Shown in pieces: positions 7,355 to 13,724 of a stretch of 20,583 nucleotides of DNA. The notes under the pieces are model-generated. The model worked only from the letters and a program-made list of their open reading frames with translations. It was not told the origin of the DNA and did no database searches. Where the stretch lies: contig FR886142.1 of assembly GCA_000436475.1 (NCBI GenBank), positions 1 to 20,583 on the forward strand, written 5' to 3'. The translations under genes and the position numbers were made by a program. Position 1 is the stretch's first letter, and the number at the start of each line of letters is the position of its first letter. Source of the DNA: Eubacterium sp. CAG:248. Its GTDB lineage: Bacteria; Bacillota; Clostridia; Lachnospirales; Lachnospiraceae.

Positions 7355-7390
7355 GACTTCCGATAAAATTCGCGAAAACCATCGGAAGTC
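7355..7390. other. Perfect 10-bp hairpin between accessory gene and downstream peptide genes
   Basis: GACTTCCGAT (7355-7364) pairs perfectly with ATCGGAAGTC (7381-7390). The 16-nt loop contains the palindrome TTCGCGAA (7369-7376). Five A precede it on the plus strand and no T-run follows, so as a terminator it would read only leftwards. On the plus transcript it may be a processing or stability element. It could also be the end of a small mobile element, but I see no second copy. Confidence 0.5.
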
Positions 7391-7483
7391 AGAGTACAGG
7401 CACTTTAGAAAAAGTACCTAGGGATAAGAATATCACTTTTTCGGAATAGTGCATAAATAATTGTGAAAAGGAGATTTGAAACA

Positions 7484-7699
7484 ATGGAAAATAATAATAA
7501 ATTTGTTCAGTTAAGTGCAGAAACAATGAGTTATTTTGATGGTGGTGGTTTGGTATCAGCAGGAGCTGCATTTTTAGGAGGAGTAGCTGTTGCAGCAACT
7601 CCATTTATAAGTTTGTATTTTGGTGTAGGAGTAGGAGCAACGGCATTTTCGTTTGGATGTGGTTTATTAGATGCTGCATGTGATAATGTAGATAAATAA
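7484..7699 (+). CDS. Double-glycine bacteriocin-like peptide 3 (Gly/Ala-rich)
   Basis: The product is 71 residues. ATG 7484 follows AAAAGGAG; an in-frame GTG at 7463 would cover that ribosome binding site and is rejected. The leader (1-21) has L-12, S-11, M-7 and F-4 before G20-G21. The 50-residue predicted mature peptide is very rich in Gly, Ala, Val and Phe (FLGGVAVAATPF, GVGVGATAFSFG) and has two cysteines, C59 and C66, near its acidic end. Gly-x-Gly and GxxxG spacings suit helix packing in membranes, as in class IIb and related bacteriocins. No TRANSMEMBRANE anchor of a housekeeping type or enzyme motif is present. The exact subclass is unknown. Confidence 0.75.
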   Translation: MENNNKFVQLSAETMSYFDGGGLVSAGAAFLGGVAVAATPFISLYFGVGVGATAFSFGCGLLDAACDNVDK

Positions 7700-7730
7700 A
7701 TATATAGTAGTAGAAAGGACAGTAAAAGAA

Positions 7731-7928
7731 ATGAATATGTATGAGATGAGTAGTGAAGAATTAGAAAAGATAGAAGGAGGAAGTGTTTGGAAATACATAG
7801 CGGCAGTAGGAGCTATCGGATTTGGCGCATATGAAGTATACACAGGAATTGGAGCTCCAGATGGCATAAAAAATATTTGTGTAGGAGTAATGGAAATTGG
7901 TGGAGGTTTAGTTACTATGTGCTTATAA
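7731..7928 (+). CDS. Double-glycine bacteriocin-like peptide 4
   Basis: The product is 65 residues, preceded by AAAGGA. The leader MNMYEMSSEELEKIEGG is close to the ideal consensus (M-12, E-8, L-7, I-4, G-2, G-1). The 48-residue predicted mature peptide starts SVWKYIAAVGAIGFGAYEVY and holds several glycines, including a GGG. Two cysteines (C50, C64) lie in its C-terminal half. The Y-E-V-Y-T-G motif echoes YEIYEG of the peptide at 3041-3196. The gene lies 31 nt after peptide 3, suggesting a second two-peptide pair. Confidence 0.8.
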   Translation: MNMYEMSSEELEKIEGGSVWKYIAAVGAIGFGAYEVYTGIGAPDGIKNICVGVMEIGGGLVTMCL

Positions 7929-8011
7929 AATATTTTGTTAAGTCATTCTTTATATGTGTATTTTGGAGAACTGGTAAAAATTAATATTAGAATGTAGAAA
8001 GTGCAATTAAA

Positions 8012-8170
8012 ATGAAAAAAAAGTTGAACATAGTGATTGCATTATGTGCAATTATTTGTTTGATTATCTGTATTTGTGAAACAGATTCAAAATTAGCAAT
8101 AGTAGTGTGTAGTATTGGAATTGGAATGCAGTTTATGCTAATACTTGATAAAATAACTAAAAGAAATTAA
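8012..8170 (+). CDS. Small two-TM membrane protein, second candidate immunity protein
   Basis: The product is 52 residues, MKKKLNIVIALC..., with hydrophobic segments at about 6-21 and 28-45 and a basic tail, KITKRN. Four cysteines lie in or beside the two helices. The ribosome binding site (AGAAAG) is weak. It is the last gene of the operon, after peptides 3 and 4, and repeats the design of the 56-residue protein at 2818-2988, which accompanies the first peptide group. An immunity role is inferred from size, topology and position; no family is recognised. Confidence 0.6.
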   Translation: MKKKLNIVIALCAIICLIICICETDSKLAIVVCSIGIGMQFMLILDKITKRN

Positions 8171-8219
8171 TTTGATATTGCATACTAAATAAAGTGCAGG
8201 TATACGATTATTTGCAATA

Positions 8220-8262
8220 AATAAGTGCCTATTATATTTTAATCATATGATAGACACTTATT
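8220..8262. terminator. Bidirectional terminator between peptide operon and GNAT gene
   Basis: AATAAGTG (8220-8227) pairs with CACTTATT (8255-8262). After one mismatch the stem continues with CTA/TAG. The rightward transcript ends in ATTTTG; the leftward one ends in TTATTTATT. Its position between convergent genes suits termination of both. Confidence 0.7.
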
Positions 8263-8271
8263 TTGTTACGC

Positions 8272-9204
8272 TCATATTAAATTATTAAGATTTAATGTAT
8301 AGTATTTAATCTCCTCAGCAACAGTGAACCCATCTGACTTATAAAGATTAACCGCAGGTATATTAGTGCCTGAAACATGAAGAATAAGAGGAAGTTTATG
8401 ATAATTGCTTTTATTTTTCCAATCTTTTATGAATTCTGATAATAAATGTCTGGCATAACCGCATTTTCTCATATCAGGAGCAGTCCATACATCATGTATA
8501 CATATGTGTGTATCGAAGATGTCGAATGCAACTGATGATATAAGCTCGTCAGTTGCGTTTGATACAAGCTGGTATTCGTCATCATATTTTAACAGTTCCA
8601 AGGTATCAGGAAGAGAGGAAAGAGCAGCGGGTTCTGTATATTCCTGTGTGTTGTGCAGAGACATAAGATAATCACTATAGGCATATTTTATATTAATAGT
8701 GCCAGCATTGGAACTATCAATGAAATTATCTTTTATAGATGCGATATATCTTATATTAATATTGTTAATCTTGCTATTCTTATTGCAGTTGTTATGACTA
8801 TCAGATATAGAACTGATTGTATTAATAAGTGCCTGAAATAATCTTATAAAAATATGCTGGCGTCTGTAATCAGGAGCAACCATTGCAGTGATTTCTATAG
8901 TTGTATTATTATTATCTGGTATATTGCCTGTTGTATTATTTAGCTCAGGCTTTAAACAGGAAATAAAGCCGACAAGAGAGTGGGAATCACTTGAAAAAGC
9001 GGCAAGCTGTATTAAATCATCTGCTGTATATTCGTCAAAATATGGTTCGTAGCCGCATAGTCTGGAAAGTTTTAATACATCATCATATGAGAATACATTT
9101 TCTATACTGATATTGGAATTAGCGCTGTTGTAAGCATTAGCGTTATTGCTGACATCAGAATAGTTATTGTGTTTAAGTCTGCAGGCTTTATGATTTACTG
9201 ACAT
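8272..9204 (-). CDS. Tandem-domain GNAT N-acetyltransferase
   Basis: This cytoplasmic acyltransferase of 310 residues is about twice the length of a single GNAT domain. The C-terminal half is clear: motif A WTAPDMRKCGYARHLL (240-255), where RKCGYA binds acetyl-CoA pyrophosphate, and motif B NIPAVNLYKSDGF (281-293). The N-terminal half has a degenerate motif A, APDYRRQHIFIRLF (110-123), in which the usual glycine of RxxGxG/A is replaced, so it may be inactive. Asn/Ser-rich low-complexity segments occupy 13-31, 88-102 and 135-150. ATG 9204 is preceded by AAGGGG with 8-nt spacing. The substrate is unknown. The gene is convergent with the bacteriocin operon and probably unrelated to it. Confidence 0.82.
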   Translation of the reverse strand: MSVNHKACRLKHNNYSDVSNNANAYNSANSNISIENVFSYDDVLKLSRLCGYEPYFDEYTADDLIQLAAFSSDSHSLVGFISCLKPELNNTTGNIPDNNNTTIEITAMVAPDYRRQHIFIRLFQALINTISSISDSHNNCNKNSKINNINIRYIASIKDNFIDSSNAGTINIKYAYSDYLMSLHNTQEYTEPAALSSLPDTLELLKYDDEYQLVSNATDELISSVAFDIFDTHICIHDVWTAPDMRKCGYARHLLSEFIKDWKNKSNYHKLPLILHVSGTNIPAVNLYKSDGFTVAEEIKYYTLNLNNLI

Positions 9205-9241
9205 TGTTTAATCCCCTTGGTTGGCGTTAGTGTTTATTATT

Positions 9242-9284
9242 TTTACATCATTTAGATGACAATAATTCGTCAATATGATGTAAA
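9242..9284. promoter_or_regulatory. Nested palindrome in the GNAT/DegV divergent intergenic region
   Basis: TTTACATCAT (9242-9251) is the exact inverse of ATGATGTAAA (9275-9284). Inside it, TGAC (9257-9260) and GTCA (9269-9272) form a second inverted repeat. A minus-strand -35-like TTGACG (9273-9268) lies within it, so an operator for the GNAT gene is plausible. A leftover terminator hairpin is the alternative (TTTTATTT follows on the plus side). Confidence 0.4.
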
Positions 9285-9300
9285 TTTTATTTAAAAAATA

Positions 9301-9329
9301 TTGTAGCAAATTAAAAGATAATGTACAAT
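9301..9329 (+). promoter_or_regulatory. Putative sigma-A promoter of degV-pepF
   Basis: TTGTAG (9301-9306), a 17-bp spacer and TACAAT (9324-9329), about 90 nt before the DegV start codon. The hexamers are moderate matches in AT-rich DNA. Confidence 0.4.
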
Positions 9330-9426
9330 AATAGATAATATTTGTTTTATATTACAAGCAGATACGAATAAACAGCTATGTTTCACAGCATATTAAGTGG
9401 AATGTGAATAATAGAAAGGGCGATTT

Positions 9427-10302
9427 ATGAGTAAAGTAGCAATATTAACAGACAGCAATAGCGGTATTACACAGGCACAGGCTAGGGAAGTGGGTATAAC
9501 AGTTATACCTATGCCTTTTTTTATTGATGGTGTGGAATACCTTGAGGATATTAATCTTACACAGGAAGAATTCTATGAAAAGTTGAAAAATGATGCAGAC
9601 ATATCTACATCACAGCCATCTATAGGAACATTGCAGGAATATTTTGATGAATTGTTAAAGGACAATGACGAGGTTGTATTTATACCTATGTCAAGTGGAC
9701 TTAGCGGTACATGTCAGACAGCAACTATGGTAGCTGGTGATTATGATGGCAAAGTACAGGTTGTCAATAACCAGCGTATATCAGTAACTATGCGCCAGTC
9801 AGTCATAGATGCAAAGGCTTTGGCAGATAAAGGAATGAATGCCGGAGAGATTAAGAACATACTTGAGAAACACAAGATGGATTCAAGCATATATATTACT
9901 CTTGAGACACTTAAGTATCTTAAAAAGGGTGGAAGGATAACACCTGCAGCTGCGGCAATCGGAACTATGTTAAAGCTTAATCCTGTATTACAGATTCAGG
10001 GAGAGAAGCTTGATGCTTTTGCTAAGGCAAGAGGTAAGGCTTCTGCTAAGAAGATTATGCTTAAAGCTATGAAGGATGACTGTGAGAACAGATTTAAAGA
10101 TTATGCAGCTGAAGCAAAGCTTCATATGGAAGTTGCATATACTGGTAATGAAGAAGAAGCTAAGGAATGGGCTGAGGCTGTAAAAGAAGCATTTCCAGAA
10201 TATGATTTTTATATGGCTCCATTGTCACTTAGTATTGCGTGCCATATCGGATATGGTTCATTGGCAATAGCAGTATCAGCTTATGTACCGGAGGTAGAAT
10301 AA
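9427..10302 (+). CDS. DegV-family fatty-acid-binding protein
   Basis: This is a cytoplasmic lipid-binding protein of 291 residues, the usual DegV length. It shows the family signatures: TDSNSGI near the N-terminus (8-14), TSQPS (61-65), PMSSGLSGT (87-95) that helps bind the fatty-acid head group, and KKGGRI in the second domain. DegV/FakB proteins deliver bound fatty acids to the FakA kinase, but many clostridial paralogues have no assigned partner, and no fakA is near here. AAAGGG precedes the ATG. The stop codon shares one base with the start of the following peptidase gene, so the two are co-translated. Confidence 0.93.
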   Translation: MSKVAILTDSNSGITQAQAREVGITVIPMPFFIDGVEYLEDINLTQEEFYEKLKNDADISTSQPSIGTLQEYFDELLKDNDEVVFIPMSSGLSGTCQTATMVAGDYDGKVQVVNNQRISVTMRQSVIDAKALADKGMNAGEIKNILEKHKMDSSIYITLETLKYLKKGGRITPAAAAIGTMLKLNPVLQIQGEKLDAFAKARGKASAKKIMLKAMKDDCENRFKDYAAEAKLHMEVAYTGNEEEAKEWAEAVKEAFPEYDFYMAPLSLSIACHIGYGSLAIAVSAYVPEVE

Positions 10303-12095
10303 TGGCAGCACCATTAAGAAGTGAGATTGATAATGAGTTCAAATGGGCGGTCAACGATATATATTCATCAGATAATGTCTGGGAAGAAGATTATAAGAAG
10401 CTTATAAGCCAGACAGAAAAGCCTTGTGAGTATCAGTATATTTTAACTGAGTCGGCTGATAATCTTTATAATGTATTAAGGGAATTAAATGATACAGATT
10501 ATCTTGTTGAGAGATTATATGTATATGCTTTTATGAGATATTATGAGGATACAGCTAATTCAATGTATCAGGATATGTCAGGCAGGGCGCAGGCGGCAGC
10601 AGCTAAATGTGCAGAAAAGTACGCATTTGTTGAGCCGGCAATATTAAGTATGGATGAAAATGTTCTCTATGAATATTTAAAAGATGACAGACTTAAGCTG
10701 TATAAGCATATGATTGATGATATGTTAAGCCAGAAAGAACATTCACTGTCTGAGAAGGAAGAAGTTCTTCTTGCAAAGGCATCGCAGGTAATGTCTGTTC
10801 CTAATGAGATATTCTCCAAATTTAATAACGCAGATGTCCATTTTGGCAGTATAATTGATGAATCTGGGAATAAGGTTGAGCTGACTAACGCAACATATGT
10901 AAAATATATGCAGAGCCAGCAAAGAAGTGTAAGAAAAGAAGCCTTTGAGTGTCTTTATAAGGAATATAAGCAGCATATCAATACGCTTGCAGCCTGCTTT
11001 TATGGCAACGTAAAACAGGCAGTATTTAAGGCTGAAGCAAGAAAATATGAATCAACATTACATATGTATCTGTCTGATTCATTTATTCCTGTAGATGTAT
11101 ACAAGAATCTTATTAATACTGTAGATGACAATCTTAATCTTATGCACAGATATGTTGATATAAGAAAGAAAGCTTTAGGAGTTGATGAGCTTCATTTTTA
11201 TGATATATATGCTCCGATGGTAGCGGACTATGAGTGGAAGGTTACCTATGATGAAGCCAGACAGATGGTTCTTGAAGCTTTAGCACCTATGGGTGAAGAG
11301 TATGTTGCTAAGGTTAAAGAAGGCTTTGAAACAGGCTGGGTTGATGTATATGAGAATAAAGGAAAGAGAACGGGAGCATTCTCGTGGGGAGCATATGGAA
11401 CTCACCCTTATGTATTCCTTAATTTTTCTGGAACATTAGATGATGTATTTACTATTATCCACGAGATGGGTCACGCAATGCATACATACTATTCTAATTC
11501 TAACCAGCCATATATATATGCGGGTTACAAGATATTCGTTGCAGAGGTTGCCTCTACATGTAACGAAGCACTTCTTATGAATTATCTGTTGGAAAGCTGT
11601 AAGAATGACAAAGATGATAAGAGAAGAAAATATCTTCTTAACCATTATTTTGAGCAGTTTAAGGGTACTTTGTTCAGACAGACAATGTTTGCTGAATTCG
11701 AGATGACAGCCCATAAAATGGTCGAAGAAGGCAATGTCCTTACTGCTGACAATCTGTGTGATGTATACAGAAAGCTTAATGAAAAGTATTTTGGAAGTGA
11801 GTGTGTTATTGATGATGAGATAGCATACGAGTGGGCAAGAATACCACATTTTTATACTCCATTTTATGTATATCAGTATGCAACAGGATATTCTGCTGCT
11901 ATTGCGATAGCTGCTGGAATATTAAAGGGCGATAAAAACATTAAGGAAGGATATAGGAAATTCCTTTCAGGTGGCTGCAGCATGCATCCTATAGAGCTTC
12001 TTAAGCTGTGCGGAATAGATATGGAAAAACCTGATGTTGTTCAGTCAGCGCTTGATGTGTTTAAAGAACTGCTTACAGAATGGGAAAATAATTAA
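10302..12095 (+). CDS. pepF: Oligoendopeptidase F (M3B zinc metallopeptidase)
   Basis: This is a cytoplasmic peptidase of 597 residues, the typical family length. It cleaves oligopeptides of about 7-17 residues. Zinc ligands are H387 and H391 in HEMGH, with catalytic E388, and E415 in AEVASTCNE as third ligand. The M3 C-terminal stretch (ARIPHFYTPFYVYQYATGYSAA) is also present. I chose ATG 10302 because GGAGG precedes it and it overlaps the DegV stop (TAATG). A longer reading from 10239 would run deep inside degV. It probably recycles peptides. A role in degrading bacteriocin leaders is conceivable but not supported. Confidence 0.95.
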   Translation: MAAPLRSEIDNEFKWAVNDIYSSDNVWEEDYKKLISQTEKPCEYQYILTESADNLYNVLRELNDTDYLVERLYVYAFMRYYEDTANSMYQDMSGRAQAAAAKCAEKYAFVEPAILSMDENVLYEYLKDDRLKLYKHMIDDMLSQKEHSLSEKEEVLLAKASQVMSVPNEIFSKFNNADVHFGSIIDESGNKVELTNATYVKYMQSQQRSVRKEAFECLYKEYKQHINTLAACFYGNVKQAVFKAEARKYESTLHMYLSDSFIPVDVYKNLINTVDDNLNLMHRYVDIRKKALGVDELHFYDIYAPMVADYEWKVTYDEARQMVLEALAPMGEEYVAKVKEGFETGWVDVYENKGKRTGAFSWGAYGTHPYVFLNFSGTLDDVFTIIHEMGHAMHTYYSNSNQPYIYAGYKIFVAEVASTCNEALLMNYLLESCKNDKDDKRRKYLLNHYFEQFKGTLFRQTMFAEFEMTAHKMVEEGNVLTADNLCDVYRKLNEKYFGSECVIDDEIAYEWARIPHFYTPFYVYQYATGYSAAIAIAAGILKGDKNIKEGYRKFLSGGCSMHPIELLKLCGIDMEKPDVVQSALDVFKELLTEWENN

Positions 12096-12102
12096 GATAA
12101 AT

Positions 12103-12138
12103 AGCGCCGGATGGTAGTAAATACAATCATCCGGCGCT
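12103..12138. terminator. Strong GC-rich terminator after pepF
   Basis: AGCGCCGGATG (12103-12113) pairs perfectly with CATCCGGCGCT (12128-12138) around a 14-nt loop and is followed by TTTATTT. The leftward strand ends with ATTTATCTT, so it can also serve the convergent fucO gene. Confidence 0.9.
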
Positions 12139-12150
12139 TTATTTAATGTA

Positions 12151-12193
12151 AAAAGGCTTTTGAATTAATAATGGCTAAAAGGCATATGAATTA
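12151..12193. repeat. Short imperfect direct repeat at the fucO 3' end
   Basis: AAAAGGCTTTTGAATTA (12151-12167) and AAAAGGCATATGAATTA (12177-12193) match at 15 of 17 positions, 26 bp apart. The second copy includes the fucO stop codon. It looks like a small local duplication with no evident function. Confidence 0.5.
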
Positions 12194-13339
12194 TATAAGG
12201 CTCTTATAAAGCTCTGTTATCTCTTCAACACTTGTTTCTCTTGGATTACCAGGTCTGCATGCATCATCATAAGCTGACTGTGCAAGGAATGGAATATCCT
12301 CTTCTTTAACAATATCTTTAAGATCAGCAGGAATACCAACATCCTGTGACAGCTTCTTAACAGCATCTACAGCAGCTTTTCTGTATTCTTCCTGTGTCAT
12401 ATCATCTGTACCTTTAACACCCATAGCTTTCGCAATATCACGATATTTCTCACCAGTTGCTGGAGCGTTGTATTCCATAACTGTTGGAAGGATAATAGCG
12501 TTAGCAACACCGTGTGGTGTATCATAGAGAGCACCAAGTGGGTGAGCCATGGAATGAACAATACCAAGACCTACGTTAGAGAATCCCATACCTGCTATAT
12601 ACTGGCCAAGTGCCATGCCTTCTCTTCCCTCAGGTGTGTTTTCAACAGCACCTCTAAGGCTCTTAGAAATGATTTCAATAGCTTTAAGATGGAACATATC
12701 GGATAATTCCCATGCACCAGCTGTGATGTATCCTTCGATAGCATGTGTGAGGGCATCCATACCTGTAGCGGCTGTAAGTCCCTTAGGCATACTTGACATC
12801 ATGTCAGGATCAACTACTGCAACAACAGGAATGTCATGTGGGTCAACACATACCATCTTACGATTCTTGCTTGTATCTGTGATAACGTAGTTGATAGTAA
12901 CCTCTGCGGCTGTACCAGCAGTAGTAGGAACAGCAATGATAGGTACTGCAGGTTTCTTAGTAGGAGCAACACCTTCAAGACTTACAACATCTGCAAACTC
13001 AGGGTTGTTGATGATAATGCCGATAGCCTTGGCTGTATCCATAGAAGAACCGCCACCGATAGCGATAAGATAATCAGTACCGGCATCCTTGAATGCCTGA
13101 ACACCAGTCTTTACATTCTCTACTGTTGGATTAGGCTTGATATCTGAATATACTTCATAAGCTAAGTTGTTTTCATCAAGTACATCAAGAACCTTTTTAG
13201 TTACACCGAACTTGATAAGGTCTGGATCTGAGCAGACAAAAGCTTTCTTAAATCCCCTTGCAACAGCTTCTGTAGCTATTTCCTTAATAGCTCCCTTTCC
13301 ATGATAAGATGTACCATTAAGAATAAATCTCTGTGCCAT
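12191..13339 (-). CDS. fucO: Iron-dependent alcohol dehydrogenase, lactaldehyde reductase (1,2-propanediol oxidoreductase)
   Basis: This cytoplasmic group III alcohol dehydrogenase of 382 residues interconverts L-lactaldehyde and L-1,2-propanediol with NAD(H). From memory, it matches E. coli FucO closely along its whole length, for example GGGS at 95-98, NNPEFADV, PTTAGTAAEVTINYVITD and MGFSNVGLG. Iron ligands are D195, H199, H262 and H276, each one position below the E. coli numbering. In gut anaerobes such enzymes act in fucose or rhamnose fermentation, but no sugar-catabolism or microcompartment genes are in view, so a broader alcohol/aldehyde role is possible. GGAGGT precedes the ATG with rather long spacing (12 nt). 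The gene stands alone. Confidence 0.9.
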   Translation of the reverse strand: MAQRFILNGTSYHGKGAIKEIATEAVARGFKKAFVCSDPDLIKFGVTKKVLDVLDENNLAYEVYSDIKPNPTVENVKTGVQAFKDAGTDYLIAIGGGSSMDTAKAIGIIINNPEFADVVSLEGVAPTKKPAVPIIAVPTTAGTAAEVTINYVITDTSKNRKMVCVDPHDIPVVAVVDPDMMSSMPKGLTAATGMDALTHAIEGYITAGAWELSDMFHLKAIEIISKSLRGAVENTPEGREGMALGQYIAGMGFSNVGLGIVHSMAHPLGALYDTPHGVANAIILPTVMEYNAPATGEKYRDIAKAMGVKGTDDMTQEEYRKAAVDAVKKLSQDVGIPADLKDIVKEEDIPFLAQSAYDDACRPGNPRETSVEEITELYKSLI

Positions 13340-13724
13340 AATAAATATTTACCTCCATTCACGTTTTAATTCATAGTTACATTTTAACACTTTGTCAGAA
13401 ATATACAAGCAAAAATATCAAAAAATGCAAAATTGTGTCTAAATTCATAAAAAACATTATATATATGTATACAATCGAGCACATAAAACGAAAAAAATGA
13501 TTATTCATGTCGAAAAAATTGTAATTCATGCAGATTGTTCCACAGACGTGGATTAATTATGTATTATAAGCATAGTATCAGGGAACTGTTATCCAAAGAT
13601 AAGTCAAAGATAAGTATAAGGGTGAGATTTATTTTTATTCTTTTATTGTAATCTTTATAGATGATGGTTAAAGCGGGAATTAAATAAATACATATAATTT
13701 ACCAATATATAAGGAGGCGTTAAT
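13340..13724. other. Divergent intergenic region (385 bp) between fucO and the surface protein gene
   Basis: This very AT-rich stretch must hold the promoters of both flanking genes. On the plus side I see TATAAT at 13693-13698 with only a weak -35, then AAGGAGG just before the ATG at 13725. On the minus side, TTGCAT (13430-13425) and TATATT (13406-13401), 18 bp apart, could drive fucO. A perfect tandem 11-mer lies at 13594-13615. A 30-codon ORF at 13559 has no ribosome binding site. I recognise no riboswitch. Confidence 0.5.
13594..13615. repeat. Tandem 11-bp repeat upstream of the surface protein gene
   Basis: CAAAGATAAGT occurs twice back to back (13594-13604 and 13605-13615), followed by a partial ATAAG. 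One repeat per helical turn about 110-130 bp before the start codon could be a regulator site; no family is recognised. Confidence 0.5.

Noticed and set aside
7355..7390. Terminator ending the plus-strand operon after the HlyD gene
   Set aside because: No T-run follows on the plus strand and the peptide genes downstream lack an obvious promoter or LytTR site, so read-through is more likely.
3041..8170. Lanthipeptide or other modified-peptide (RiPP) cluster
   Set aside because: No LanM/LanB, radical SAM or YcaO-type gene is present; the peptides have GG leaders but no modification enzyme, which points to unmodified class II bacteriocins.
12836..13147. Plus-strand open frames inside fucO
   Set aside because: They are shadows of a full-length, well-conserved dehydrogenase on the other strand.
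13559..13651. 30-codon ORF upstream of the surface protein gene
   Set aside because: There is no Shine-Dalgarno, it includes the tandem 11-mer repeats, and the translation resembles no protein.
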